A stretch of DNA of 64,000 nt from Candidatus Scatonaster coprocaballi (GCA_018064475.1 JAGHVD010000023.1:1-64000), one strand, 5' to 3'. Shown: positions 52,123 to 61,494, numbered from the stretch's first letter. The notes: generated by a model not told the origin, from the sequence alone. Translations and numbers: made by a program.

Positions 52123-53849
52123 TACTGATCGCCTCCCTTCTTCTGTGATTCATATACTTCTCGATAGATTGCGTTGTCGCGGAGAAGTTCCTCGTGGGTA
52201 CCTACGGCATTGATCTCACCGTTATCAATTACGATGATCTTGTCTGCATGTTCAACAGAAGATACACGCTGCGCAATGATCAATTTCGTCGTACCAGGAA
52301 TATACTCGGCAAAGCCCTTCTGGATCATCGCATCGGTAGCGGTATCTACTGCACTGGTCGAGTCATCCAGAATAAGGATCTTCGGGTTCTTCAGCAATGC
52401 ACGTGCAATACAGAGTCGCTGTTTCTGTCCACCGGATACATTGGCACCGCCTTGTTCAATGTACGTATCGTATCCATCTGGGAAAGCACTGATAAAGCTG
52501 TCGGCCTGTGCAATCTCGCACACATGCTTCATCTCTTCATCTGTTGCATCGGGCTTACCCCAACGCAGGTTCTCCTTGATTGTACCGGAGAAGAGAACGT
52601 TCTTCTGGAGTACCATCGCAACGGTGTCACGCAGTGTACCCAGATCGTAATCACGAACATCGACGCCACCGACCTTTACCTGGCCGTCCGTTACGTCGTA
52701 TAGACGTGGAATCAACTGAACGAAAGAAGACTTACCGGAACCGGTACCACCAATGATACCAACGGTCTCACCCGATTCAATATGAAGGTTGAAATCAGAC
52801 AGGCAGCTCTTCTCTTTTTTCTTCGAGTAGCTGAAGTACACATGATCAAAATCAATCGAACCATCTGCGACTTCCGTAACCGGAGAACTCGGGTTCGTGA
52901 TATCAGGCTCTTCCGTCAGAAGTTCAGAAATACGCTCTGCAGAAGTCTTGGAAATAACAATCATAACAATGATCATGGATACCATCATGAGGCTGCTCAG
53001 GATCTGCATGATATAAGAGAACATACTGGTCAGCTCACCGGTCGTCATTTCACCATTCACGATCAGACGTGCGCCGATCCAGGAGACCAGAAGCATCGCT
53101 GAATATACACAGGTCATCATAATCGGCGAGTTGAAGTTGATGGCGCGCTCGGCCTTCACTGCATCGTTACGAATATCACCGGATACAGAACTGAACTTAT
53201 CGATCTCATGGTCTTCTCTTACGAAAGACTTCACAACACGAATACCACGTACATTCTCCTGAACAACATTGTTCATCAAGTCGAATCGCTTGAACATACG
53301 AACGAAGATCGGGTGTGCATAACGGAAGATGATGACCAGGAAGAGCATCAGGATCGGTGCAATGATCAACAGAATCAAAGCAATCTTCTTATTAATAAAG
53401 AAACACATGATCATTGCGAAGATCAACATGAACGGTGCACGAACCGCAATACGAATGACCATCTGGTAAGCATTCTGAACGTTCGTGACGTCAGTCGTCA
53501 GTCGGGTAATGATACTGGATGTCTTGAATTTATCAATATTGGAGAAGGAGAATCTTTGCAGGTTATGGAACATATCCTGACGCAGATTCTTCGCAAAACC
53601 GGAGCAAGCTTTCGCCGCTTCTCGACCGGAGAGAGCACCAAAAGCCATGGAAGCGAACATACACACCAGAAGCAGGATACCCATCTTCCATACATAATTC
53701 ATGTTGGACTGGTCGATACCTTTATCGATCAGCTTCGACATCAGAAATGGCATCAATACTTCCATAACCACCTCACAGGCAACCAGGATCGGCGCCAGAA
53801 GTGATGGTTTCTTGTACTCACGTACAGATTTCAATAACCGTCTAATCAT
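52122..53849 (-). CDS. ABC exporter half-transporter, partner subunit
   Basis: 575 residues. Exporter membrane domain (about 15-310) and ATPase with Walker A GGTGSGKSSFVQLI, signature NVSGGQKQRLCIARA, Walker B ILILDDSTSAVD. The residue after the Walker B Asp is Asp rather than the catalytic Glu (DDST), so this is the degenerate-site subunit of a heterodimeric exporter, while the downstream partner keeps DEATS. Starts within the MarR stop (ATGA). BmrC/D- or LmrC/D-like organisation. Confidence 0.93.
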   Translation of the reverse strand: MIRRLLKSVREYKKPSLLAPILVACEVVMEVLMPFLMSKLIDKGIDQSNMNYVWKMGILLLVCMFASMAFGALSGREAAKACSGFAKNLRQDMFHNLQRFSFSNIDKFKTSSIITRLTTDVTNVQNAYQMVIRIAVRAPFMLIFAMIMCFFINKKIALILLIIAPILMLFLVIIFRYAHPIFVRMFKRFDLMNNVVQENVRGIRVVKSFVREDHEIDKFSSVSGDIRNDAVKAERAINFNSPIMMTCVYSAMLLVSWIGARLIVNGEMTTGELTSMFSYIMQILSSLMMVSMIIVMIVISKTSAERISELLTEEPDITNPSSPVTEVADGSIDFDHVYFSYSKKKEKSCLSDFNLHIESGETVGIIGGTGSGKSSFVQLIPRLYDVTDGQVKVGGVDVRDYDLGTLRDTVAMVLQKNVLFSGTIKENLRWGKPDATDEEMKHVCEIAQADSFISAFPDGYDTYIEQGGANVSGGQKQRLCIARALLKNPKILILDDSTSAVDTATDAMIQKGFAEYIPGTTKLIIAQRVSSVEHADKIIVIDNGEINAVGTHEELLRDNAIYREVYESQKKGGDQ

Positions 53850-54334
53850 TCTTCAACATTCCTTCTCATTTTTTCTGTCAGTTCAATATAAGTACGAATC
53901 TCTTCGTCTGAGAAACCGTTTACCAGTTTCTTCTCTACCTTGTCGATCGTGGAGTCAACAAGATTCTTCGTCTGTAATGCCCGTTCGGTTACTGTGATCC
54001 GCTTCAGCCTCGCATCATGTTGCTCGCTCTCACGCAGAATCAGATTCCGCTGTTCCAGGAGTTTCAGGATTTCCGTCGCCGTGCTTCGCTGTACGTGAAA
54101 GGCCTGCTCAATATCTCTTTGATAGACCACGTTCCCCAGTTCTCGCTGCTCATAGAGGAAACCCATCACGTGTGCCTGTACCGAAGTCAGCCGCGTCTCG
54201 CCCACAGAGGAGAACGCTCGATCAAGTTCATCATCGATGGCACTTCGGATTGATTTGGACAAGTGACGGGCATAAGGACTAATTCGTAAATCCCGCTCGT
54301 CGCACTCTTCAAAATCTCTCTTCTCACAAGACAT
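53846..54334 (-). CDS. MarR-family regulator of the ABC exporter
   Basis: 162 residues from the ATG at 54334 (AGGTGAT about 8 bases upstream). Winged helix: VVYQRDIEQAFHVQRSTATEILKLLEQRNLILRE as recognition region (about 75-108), wing with SEQHDARLKRITVTERA. Followed with overlapping codons by two exporter genes, the common arrangement in which the regulator represses its own operon until the exporter substrate appears. The promoter and two inverted repeats lie at 54353-54437. Confidence 0.88.
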   Translation of the reverse strand: MSCEKRDFEECDERDLRISPYARHLSKSIRSAIDDELDRAFSSVGETRLTSVQAHVMGFLYEQRELGNVVYQRDIEQAFHVQRSTATEILKLLEQRNLILRESEQHDARLKRITVTERALQTKNLVDSTIDKVEKKLVNGFSDEEIRTYIELTEKMRRNVEE

Positions 54335-54352
54335 AGTATACATCACCTGGCA

Positions 54353-54366
54353 TCCCAACATTGGGA
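54353..54366. promoter_or_regulatory. Inverted repeat before marR (candidate operator)
   Basis: TCCCAA-CA-TTGGGA: 6-bp arms, 2-base centre, in the marR leader about 20 bases before the ATG. Confidence 0.4.
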
Positions 54367-54393
54367 CAAAACAAACGAATTTTGCCTATTAAT

Positions 54394-54437
54394 TGTTAGG
54401 GCGCTAACATTCTATCGATTTTGTCACGTGAAGTCAA
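54394..54437 (-). promoter_or_regulatory. Promoter and operator of the marR-ABC exporter operon
   Basis: Minus strand TTGACT (54432-54437), 17 bases, TAGAAT (54409-54414), directly followed by the dyad TGTTAG-GCGC-type repeat at 54394-54409 (arms TGTTAG/CTAACA, 4-base centre). The dyad covers the expected transcript start, as in autorepressed MarR operons. Confidence 0.65.
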
Positions 54438-54465
54438 CCACCTTTTTATATGGTAAAATCACGAT

Positions 54466-55635
54466 ATGACAACGCTACTTCTGATGATAATTTATCTTGC
54501 CTTCATAAGTCTCGGCTTACCGGATTCACTGATCGGAGCCGGCTGGCCCGTTATGCATCAGGCCTTGTCCGTTCCCGTATCCTACATGGGGATCCTCACC
54601 ATGACGATCTCCTTCTGCACCATCGTCTCAAGCTTATGTTCCGCCCGACTGACTCACAAACTGGGTACACGCAACATCACCACGATCAGTGTCTTCTTGA
54701 CTGCCGCTGCACTTCTTGGATTCTCCTACTCGACGCACTTCTGGATGCTGATGCTCCTTGCCATACCCTATGGTCTTGGCGCCGGTTCCATTGATGCCGC
54801 ACTGAATAACTTTGTCGCACTCCATTACTCTTCCCGTCACATGAGCTGGCTTCACTGTTTCTGGGGAGTCGGAACGATCATCAGTCCATTCGCGATGCGT
54901 TACGCACTTTCTTCCTCCACTTGGAATGTAGGATTCCGGATCGCGGCCGTCATCCAGTTTGGTATCGCACTAATTCTACTCGCAACCCGATCACTCTGGC
55001 GAGCCAAGGCCGACCAAGCCGAGAAAAGCTCCGCGCCAATCAGTCTGAAGCAAGCCATAAAGATCAAGGGGGTCCCCACGCTTCTCATCGGATTCTTCGC
55101 ATACTGCGCCGCCGAGGCCACGACCATGGGATGGGCCAGTACCTATCTGGTCCGACACAAAGATGTAACGCCAGAAAGCGCCGCCGGTCTCGCCTCTCTT
55201 TTCTTCATTGGCATGACCGTTGGACGTTTCTTATCTGGATTCATTATGAATAGACTGGGGGATCGAAGAATGATCCTTACAGGAACCGGGATCCTCTCCT
55301 TCGGTATCCTGCTTCTGATTCTGCCCGGTACTCCTTCTATTGTTTCTTACATCGGTTTCATCACCATCGGACTTGGCTGTGCACCGATCTATCCCTGCAT
55401 CATCCACGCCACACCGCAGAACTTCGGTGCGAAGAACTCCGGTGCCATCATCGGCATTCAGATGGCGAGCGCCTATGTCGGCTCGACCTTCATGCCACCG
55501 CTGTTCGGTGTACTGGGAAGCCACCTCGGTTTTGGGATCATGCCGTTCTACCTTTTACTTTTTACCACGCTCATGCTCGTCATGATCGAGAGTACCTTCC
55601 GTCGTACCCAAGACCACAACACTTCGCAGGATTAA
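54466..55635 (+). CDS. Major facilitator superfamily transporter
   Basis: 389 residues, 12 membrane segments in two six-helix halves with a short central loop near residues 185-205. It resembles the FucP/FHS-like sugar or metabolite permease branch (FISLGLPDSLIGAGWPVMH at the start; GMTVGRFLSGFIMNRLGDRRMIL as the conserved motif-A-like loop of the second half). Substrate unknown. No Shine-Dalgarno sequence precedes the ATG, and a -10-like TAAAAT lies only 7 bases upstream, so it may be translated from a leaderless mRNA. The stop overlaps the convergent ABC permease stop by four bases. Confidence 0.87.
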   Translation: MTTLLLMIIYLAFISLGLPDSLIGAGWPVMHQALSVPVSYMGILTMTISFCTIVSSLCSARLTHKLGTRNITTISVFLTAAALLGFSYSTHFWMLMLLAIPYGLGAGSIDAALNNFVALHYSSRHMSWLHCFWGVGTIISPFAMRYALSSSTWNVGFRIAAVIQFGIALILLATRSLWRAKADQAEKSSAPISLKQAIKIKGVPTLLIGFFAYCAAEATTMGWASTYLVRHKDVTPESAAGLASLFFIGMTVGRFLSGFIMNRLGDRRMILTGTGILSFGILLLILPGTPSIVSYIGFITIGLGCAPIYPCIIHATPQNFGAKNSGAIIGIQMASAYVGSTFMPPLFGVLGSHLGFGIMPFYLLLFTTLMLVMIESTFRRTQDHNTSQD

Positions 55636-56468
55636 GATCCGGTAAAATCATACTTCTTCACGCCCAGCATCCAGAACTTATAGCTGAGGTAGAAGAACAG
55701 TAGCCCCAGGGCCGGTGCACACCATGTGAGGACCGGAATGTTGTCAGATTCAAGGATCGCCAGGCTCGGATAGTACGCGACAAACGCAATCGGAATCACG
55801 AATGTAAACAGGATCCGGAACACGCCATGGAAGATGTTGGAAGGATATTTTGCAAAATCCTTGAAGCGGAACATGATGACCATGACGTAACCGGAACCGA
55901 TGATCCAGAAGCAGGTCGCAGCTGCGGCATTCATGATGGCAATCATGAAGAGGGATGCCGTCAGGAGGAACAGCACCAACTTCACAATTACCCAAGGGGT
56001 CACCGGAATGCCGATATTGACCCACGCATAGACCAGGGTACCGATACCAAACGCTAACTGGCCCAGGCCCTTCACGTCGAAGACTTCCGACATGAAGTAG
56101 AAGAACACGTTGATCGGACGGAAGCAGTACTTGATGAAGTCGCCGCTCTGTACCTGGAAACGCAGGTTCCAGTTGTTATCGAAGAAGCACTGCACCGGCG
56201 TCAGTGCAATCAGGGAGAATCCATAAAGGAACAGCATATGGTGATAATCCCATCCATTGATGCTGGGGAAGTTCTTGAAGAGGATCAAGAACGTCACGAA
56301 TCCCGATAGGTTCGTCATAATCATACCGATGGTCGAGATTACAAAATCCGCTCGGTAGCTCATCTTACTTTTCAAGTCCTGCACAAGGATCTTCCGATAG
56401 ATACTTGCGTAGAACCGCAGCCCTCTTCTCGGGCGCTTGCTCTCATTTATCGTTGTACATTCACTCAT
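55632..56468 (-). CDS. ABC-2 type permease, DUF990-like (second membrane subunit)
   Basis: 278 residues, six membrane segments. Start MSECTTINESKRPRRGLRFY, then YRADFVISTIGMIMTNLSGFVTFLILF and a repeated aromatic-rich helix pattern. Resembles the COG3694 permease that occurs in a set with a COG4587 permease and a COG4586 ATPase; all three are here in one minus-strand run. Substrate of this exporter class is not established. 69 bases after the previous gene. Confidence 0.82.
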   Translation of the reverse strand: MSECTTINESKRPRRGLRFYASIYRKILVQDLKSKMSYRADFVISTIGMIMTNLSGFVTFLILFKNFPSINGWDYHHMLFLYGFSLIALTPVQCFFDNNWNLRFQVQSGDFIKYCFRPINVFFYFMSEVFDVKGLGQLAFGIGTLVYAWVNIGIPVTPWVIVKLVLFLLTASLFMIAIMNAAAATCFWIIGSGYVMVIMFRFKDFAKYPSNIFHGVFRILFTFVIPIAFVAYYPSLAILESDNIPVLTWCAPALGLLFFYLSYKFWMLGVKKYDFTGS

Positions 56469-56537
56469 GTTGTCACTCTCTTTCTCAAGTCGACGCTCGT
56501 ATGGAAGTGTTTTTCCACGGGAAAAGCACCCACACCA

Positions 56538-57347
56538 TCAGCCACCGTTCACCGTGATCTTCCGAACCGCATGTTTCCAGAAGAGCGTGCCGCAGATGGT
56601 CAGAATCACGATCCAGGCTAACTGAAGTCCATACATCGGCAGTACCCCCTTGATCGTATCCGTGCCGTCCTTCTGAAGAAGGATCGTCAACGGGATATCA
56701 TATACGGCGCGGAAGGGTAAGTAATCCACGATTTTGCGCATAGCTTCCGGAAAGAACGCCAACGGGATGGAAGCGCCCGAAAGTAGCAGTACGACGGTCT
56801 CTTTAACAATGTTAATTCCCCAAGTTGACTCCGTGTAGAGACAGATGGTGGCCACGATCATCTCCATGTTGAAGTTCACGATCAGCGCGAAGATAGTCGC
56901 TACGATAAAATATAGAAGATTGACACCCATATTGATCGCACCATGGGTCACGATCATGACCACAATAAATGTCGGGATGAATGTCAGGACAAATTGAATC
57001 ACATGGCCTCCGCTATAAGACCAGAACGTATACTCACGGAATTTCATCGGTTTCAGTAGGTCGAGGATGATCTTACCGGACTGGATCGAACGGCTCATGT
57101 CCCAGACCACAAACATCTCGAGGAAATTGAAGAGCGCCGTGGCCAGGATCAAGTAGATCATGGTATCGGTAAATGTCATGCCGTTGACCACGTCTGTTCC
57201 CGCTGAATCATAGATGGCTTTCCAGAGGAAATACACCAACACAAGATAGATCAGGTTGGCAAAGAGTGTGACCGCTGTGCTGAGACGGTACTGGAGCGAC
57301 TCCATAATTCCCGCACGCGTCAACGCAAGATGTCGTCTCATATTCAT
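56538..57347 (-). CDS. ABC-2 type permease (first membrane subunit)
   Basis: 269 residues, six membrane segments, beginning MNMRRHLALTRAGIMESLQY. COG4587-like permease, partner of the DUF990-like subunit. The ATG overlaps the ATPase stop (TCATGA), and AAGGAGG lies 9 bases before it within the ATPase gene, so expression is coupled. Confidence 0.82.
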   Translation of the reverse strand: MNMRRHLALTRAGIMESLQYRLSTAVTLFANLIYLVLVYFLWKAIYDSAGTDVVNGMTFTDTMIYLILATALFNFLEMFVVWDMSRSIQSGKIILDLLKPMKFREYTFWSYSGGHVIQFVLTFIPTFIVVMIVTHGAINMGVNLLYFIVATIFALIVNFNMEMIVATICLYTESTWGINIVKETVVLLLSGASIPLAFFPEAMRKIVDYLPFRAVYDIPLTILLQKDGTDTIKGVLPMYGLQLAWIVILTICGTLFWKHAVRKITVNGG

Positions 57348-58285
57348 GAACGGTTGCCTCCTTCATAGATCTTCTTGATGACCTCTTCTGTTGAGATCTC
57401 CTGAAGCTGGATGTCCTTGATCTTCTGCTCTTTCTGCTTCTTCATGATGACATCCATGACATCCTCGCGGCTTTCGTCGATCAGACGCTCTTCCCAAGTG
57501 TCATCTGCCAGACGCATACGCAGAGTACGATAGGAACCGAAGTAAGACTTCAGGTGTTCGATATCGTTGTCGTAGATCTTCTTTCCTTCGTCGATGATCA
57601 CGATTCGCTTACAGAGTGCATCAACATCGCCCATATCATGCGTGGTCAGAATTACAGTTGTGTTCTTCTGCTCATTCAATCCCGCGATCAGCGAACGGAT
57701 CTTATCCTTCATGGAGACATCCAACCCAATGGTCGGCTCGTCGAGGAATACGATCGGTGGATTGTGAAGGAACGCCGCGAGAATATCGCTCAACGTTCTC
57801 TGGCCCAGAGACATCTGACGTACCGGTTTGTGAAGGATCGGCTCGATATCTACGAGCGAACGGTACAGTTCCAACATCTCTTCATAATCTTTCTGCGGCA
57901 CCATGTAGATATCCCGCAGAAGTTTGAAGGATTCAATCAGTGGCAAAGACCACCACAGCTGACTTCTCTGGCCGAACACGACACCAATATGTTCTGAATT
58001 TTTCTTTCTTTCCTTGTACGGCACCAACCCGTTGACCAGGATCTCACCGGAAGTCGGCTCGAGGACACCCGTCATCATCTTGATGGTCGTAGATTTTCCT
58101 GCGCCATTCGGTCCAAGATAACCAATGATCTCGCCACGAGCAATCTCTAAGGATACATCCTTCACGGCCTCAATCGTCTTATAATCACGGGAAAACAGGT
58201 CGCGAATACTTCCCTTCAGACCTTCATGTCGGTTCAGGATCTTAAACTCCTTGCAGACATTCTTCATCACAATTGCGTTTTCCAT
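57344..58285 (-). CDS. ABC transporter ATP-binding protein (COG4586 type)
   Basis: 313 residues from the ATG at 58285 (GAGGG 8 bases before; an earlier in-frame Met has none). Walker A YLGPNGAGKSTTIKM, signature MSLGQRTLSDILAAF, Walker B IVFLDEPTIGLD, H-loop TTHDMGD. Longer than normal ATPases owing to a C-terminal extension (YFGSYRTLRMRLADDTWEER and on), typical of COG4586. Energises the two permeases downstream. An AraC regulator is divergently encoded about 200 bases away and may control it. Confidence 0.9.
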   Translation of the reverse strand: MENAIVMKNVCKEFKILNRHEGLKGSIRDLFSRDYKTIEAVKDVSLEIARGEIIGYLGPNGAGKSTTIKMMTGVLEPTSGEILVNGLVPYKERKKNSEHIGVVFGQRSQLWWSLPLIESFKLLRDIYMVPQKDYEEMLELYRSLVDIEPILHKPVRQMSLGQRTLSDILAAFLHNPPIVFLDEPTIGLDVSMKDKIRSLIAGLNEQKNTTVILTTHDMGDVDALCKRIVIIDEGKKIYDNDIEHLKSYFGSYRTLRMRLADDTWEERLIDESREDVMDVIMKKQKEQKIKDIQLQEISTEEVIKKIYEGGNRS

Positions 58286-58415
58286 TGTTACTACCCTCTT
58301 TCTCAACTTCTGTTGAATGTGCGTCTTCGCACTTCTTTCTCACACTTGATTTCCCTACTTATTGCAAGTATATTGTAGACGTAAGTGCTTTTCCACATGA
58401 AATATAGGCCAATTT

Positions 58416-58458
58416 TATAACTATCTTCTCACCAGTTACAATATAGTTATAGTATAAT
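58416..58458 (+). promoter_or_regulatory. AraC-gene promoter with 9-bp inverted repeat
   Basis: TATAACTAT (58416-58424) and ATAGTTATA (58443-58451), 18 bases between, immediately upstream of TATAAT (58453-58458). No good -35, as expected for an activator-dependent promoter. Lies in the intergenic region shared with the ABC operon. Confidence 0.5.
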
Positions 58459-58488
58459 GGAATATATTTGAAGTATAGAGGTACCGAC

Positions 58489-59418
58489 ATGAATCGAGAT
58501 GTAATGGGGCTGATCATCAAGCGTGATGACGGCTCGGAAATCGTCAATTACGATAACCCGCAATTTCCTTCTTATGTATACGAAGGTTGGGTCAAGCCCA
58601 ATGTCACTTGGGAACGTGTCCCCCATTTCCATGAGGATGTAGAGATCTGCACCGTGATTGCCGGCAAGATGGCTTACTCAGTGAACGGCAACACGGTCAT
58701 GCTCCATGAGGGAGACACGATCTTCATTAATGCCAATCAGATTCACTACAGCATGTGCATCGATAATCAAGGCGCGCGATACATCATCTTCATCGCCCAC
58801 CCAAACATTCTGAATGCATCAGTGGCCGTAGAGATGTCCGCCATCCGTCCAATCACAGACAACAAGGAACTTCCTTACATTCGTTTTCAAGACATCGACG
58901 AGACAACAGAACGGTTATATGCGCTCATGCTTACCCTGCCGCCCATCCGTCAGAACGCTTTTGAAATGACCAAGCAATTCTTCCAGATCTGGGATTTGAT
59001 CTTACAACGTTCGAGAGTCATCGGTTCTTTCCATTCGGAAGAAACACTGGACGCAAGGATGCACACCTTCAAGAATATGATGCATTTCGTCGCAGACAAC
59101 TACCAACGCGCCATCACCCTAGAGGAGATCGCAGGAGCAGTCAACATCAGCAAATCGCTCTGCAACCAGCTTTTCAAGCGGTATGTCAACGAATCTCCAA
59201 TTAACTACCTGATGCATCTTCGTGCAAGAAAAGTGGCGGAGTATCTGCGTTCGTCTTCTCTCAGCATGACCGAGATCGCTTCGCTGACCGGTTTCTCCGG
59301 TGTCAGCTACATGAGTGAGACCTTCCGCAAATTCTTCAACATGACCCCCCGTGACTATCGCAAACAAAATGGTAATGCTAACCCTGAGGCAGAGATTGAT
59401 TTCAACAAGAAGGAATAG
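58489..59418 (+). CDS. AraC-family transcriptional regulator
   Basis: 309 residues from the ATG at 58489 (AGAGG 8 bases upstream; a TTG seven codons earlier is less likely). N-terminal cupin domain (VPHFHEDVEICTVIAGKMAY, then VMLHEGDTIFINANQIHY) and C-terminal double helix-turn-helix (ITLEEIAGAVNISKSLCNQLFKRY; MTEIASLTGFSGVSYMSETFRKFFNMTPRDYR). Probably senses a sugar or similar small molecule. Divergent from the DUF990-type ABC operon. Confidence 0.9.
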   Translation: MNRDVMGLIIKRDDGSEIVNYDNPQFPSYVYEGWVKPNVTWERVPHFHEDVEICTVIAGKMAYSVNGNTVMLHEGDTIFINANQIHYSMCIDNQGARYIIFIAHPNILNASVAVEMSAIRPITDNKELPYIRFQDIDETTERLYALMLTLPPIRQNAFEMTKQFFQIWDLILQRSRVIGSFHSEETLDARMHTFKNMMHFVADNYQRAITLEEIAGAVNISKSLCNQLFKRYVNESPINYLMHLRARKVAEYLRSSSLSMTEIASLTGFSGVSYMSETFRKFFNMTPRDYRKQNGNANPEAEIDFNKKE

Positions 59419-59511
59419 ATCGCCGTATTTCTTCAAACAGGAACGTGTATCCTTCGTAAAGTGACTTATAATTGAGATAATATTTATTAGCAACCATTAG
59501 GGGGCGCAAAC

Positions 59512-60753
59512 ATGGCAACATTATGCAAAAACTGTGCAACACCACTTCTCTTCGACCCGACCAAGCAGAAAGTCGTCTGCCCGGCCTGCGGCAGCGCTTG
59601 GCTTGCGGAAGAAGTAGAATCTACAGAGAAATCTTTCCGCGAGGATCTTCAGGCCGTCGATGCCTCAGAAGTCTACGGTATCGACGAGGAATCGAAGAAT
59701 GAATTCTTCAATTGTTATGTGTATACCTGTGGCTCTTGTGGCGGTGAGATCTCTATCAATGGCACCGAGGCATCAACCAAGTGCATCTACTGCGGCAGTA
59801 GTAGCGTAGTCTTCAGTCGTATTTCTAAGGAAAAAGCACCTGAATTCATCATTCCGTTTCAGATCAGCCGTGAGCAGGCACTAGACCTTATTAAGAAAGA
59901 ATTTGAGCGTGCACCGTTCGTGCCAAAGGAAGTCAAGAGTTTCTCCGAGGTGGATATCCGTGGTATCTACGTTCCCTACTGGCTAGCCAACGCGTATCAT
60001 GTAGAATCAGACGTTTTTGCAAGTGAAGTCAGCACTGGCAAGACAACGGTTACCAAATACTGGGCGCGTGCGGGGCAGATGTCCATCACCAATCTTCTGG
60101 TAGATGGATCTCAGATGCTCTCCGATGAAAGTTCCCAACGTCTTGAGCCCTTTGATTTTTCCGCGGTGAAGGAATTCGATGAGGATTATCTTCTCGGTTT
60201 CTATTCCAATGTTTCGGATATCTCTAATGCCGACCTGGAGACAGCAGTACGGACACGTGCACGAGAGTCCTTCCGTGAGCAGACCGCAAAGAAAATTCGT
60301 GGTAATTCGAAGCGTGTGACGACTGAACGTTCGTCAACGGTGGTGGATCGAGATGTTCGCTATATCATGCTGCCTGTCTGGTTCGTGTGTTATGAATTTC
60401 AAGGCAAGCACAACACGATTATGGTAAATGGTCAAACCGGTAAGGTGGTCTGCGGTATCCCATGGAACCAGAAGAAGTTTGCAACACTCGTCATTGCACT
60501 CTCCGTCATTCTCACCGCCCTACTATTTTTCGTCATTAAAGATTGTCTTTTTTCTTCACTTCTACATACCTACGGAAGAGGAGCTTATCGTAGCAGTCAA
60601 AATGGGAACTCCGGAGGCATCATTTCCTCTGTGATGGTCACCGGTCTCGTGATATTCGTGCTTGGCATTTCTTTCTACAAGAAGGTCAAGAAGCAGCTTC
60701 AGCTTTCTCAGTCCAAATCAATCTTTAACTTCGTAAAGAAGAGACAGGGGTGA
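59512..60753 (+). CDS. Membrane protein with two zinc ribbons
   Basis: 413 residues. First zinc ribbon C5-x2-C8 ... C23-x2-C26 (LCKNCATPLLFDPTKQKVVCPACGS), second C73-x2-C76 ... C91-x2-C94 (YTCGSCGGEISINGTEASTKCIYCGS). Then a beta-rich domain (about 105-320: FIIPFQISREQALDLIKKEF, VDIRGIYVPYWLANAYH, YIMLPVWFVCYEFQGKHNTI) and two C-terminal membrane segments (about 322-344 and 370-392). This is the 'TFIIB-type zinc ribbon-containing protein' pattern of Clostridia; function unknown. Four-base overlap with the next gene. GGGGG before the ATG. Confidence 0.78.
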   Translation: MATLCKNCATPLLFDPTKQKVVCPACGSAWLAEEVESTEKSFREDLQAVDASEVYGIDEESKNEFFNCYVYTCGSCGGEISINGTEASTKCIYCGSSSVVFSRISKEKAPEFIIPFQISREQALDLIKKEFERAPFVPKEVKSFSEVDIRGIYVPYWLANAYHVESDVFASEVSTGKTTVTKYWARAGQMSITNLLVDGSQMLSDESSQRLEPFDFSAVKEFDEDYLLGFYSNVSDISNADLETAVRTRARESFREQTAKKIRGNSKRVTTERSSTVVDRDVRYIMLPVWFVCYEFQGKHNTIMVNGQTGKVVCGIPWNQKKFATLVIALSVILTALLFFVIKDCLFSSLLHTYGRGAYRSSQNGNSGGIISSVMVTGLVIFVLGISFYKKVKKQLQLSQSKSIFNFVKKRQG

Positions 60754-61484
60754 CCGCTATGAATACGTTTATTGTTTTGTTAGCACTCATCATGGCGGGA
60801 TTGATTGGTTCAGGATTAGCCTTTCTCATCTGTGCCTTCATCCTGAATAAGTCGAACAGCAAAGGTGACAGTCGCTCCAAATATGAGGATTTCAGTTCAC
60901 CCATCTCATACTATCAGAGCGAGGATAACTTGAAGCACAATACTCAGGCGTTCATCCATCTAACTGAATTGAACATCGAAGTGATGTGCCGTAGCAATGA
61001 GTATCGTTCACATCTAAAGAAGAGTCTTCCGTTTGCTTCGAAAGATCCTGTCTCCCGATACATACCGAATAGTAATGAAGATGCGACTTCTGATCATTCT
61101 CGTGATCCCGTAATCTTTGCCGCCGATTCCATCAATTCCTTCGGAACGAAGAAACTTTATCATGTCAATGGCTTTGAGACGACAGTTGCTGCCAGTCCCG
61201 TCGGCACATTCCGAACACTCTCCGGTGAGAATGTAACCTCAACTGCGTATAATACCACCCAAGTCGGTCTTGGCACCACTGAAGCGCCAAGTTCAGAGCC
61301 TGTCCTCTCCGACTGGGCCCAAGCAAGAGCCCAAGCGCAGGCACAAGCCCAAGCATCAGCAGCCCAGATCAATGCCGCATCGGTGGATGAAATCGGTGAT
61401 GAGATCGACGCTTTCTTCGACACGCACGAAGAATCATCTTCTCCATTTTCGTCGTCTAAATCTGGCGACCAGAGATGGCACTGA
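60750..61484 (+). CDS. Single-pass membrane protein with Ala-Gln repeat, unknown
   Basis: 244 residues. One membrane segment (about 8-30, IVLLALIMAGLIGSGLAFLIC) followed by a soluble, Ser/Thr-rich part with low complexity. Residues about 191-205 are a short AQ repeat (ARAQAQAQAQASAAQ) and the end is acidic/Ser-rich. Overlaps the zinc-ribbon gene by four bases (ATGA) and ends just before a strong terminator, so the two form a bicistronic unit and probably a complex. I do not recognise a family. Confidence 0.7.
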   Translation: MTAMNTFIVLLALIMAGLIGSGLAFLICAFILNKSNSKGDSRSKYEDFSSPISYYQSEDNLKHNTQAFIHLTELNIEVMCRSNEYRSHLKKSLPFASKDPVSRYIPNSNEDATSDHSRDPVIFAADSINSFGTKKLYHVNGFETTVAASPVGTFRTLSGENVTSTAYNTTQVGLGTTEAPSSEPVLSDWAQARAQAQAQAQASAAQINAASVDEIGDEIDAFFDTHEESSSPFSSSKSGDQRWH

Positions 61485-61494
61485 ATACAAAAAA

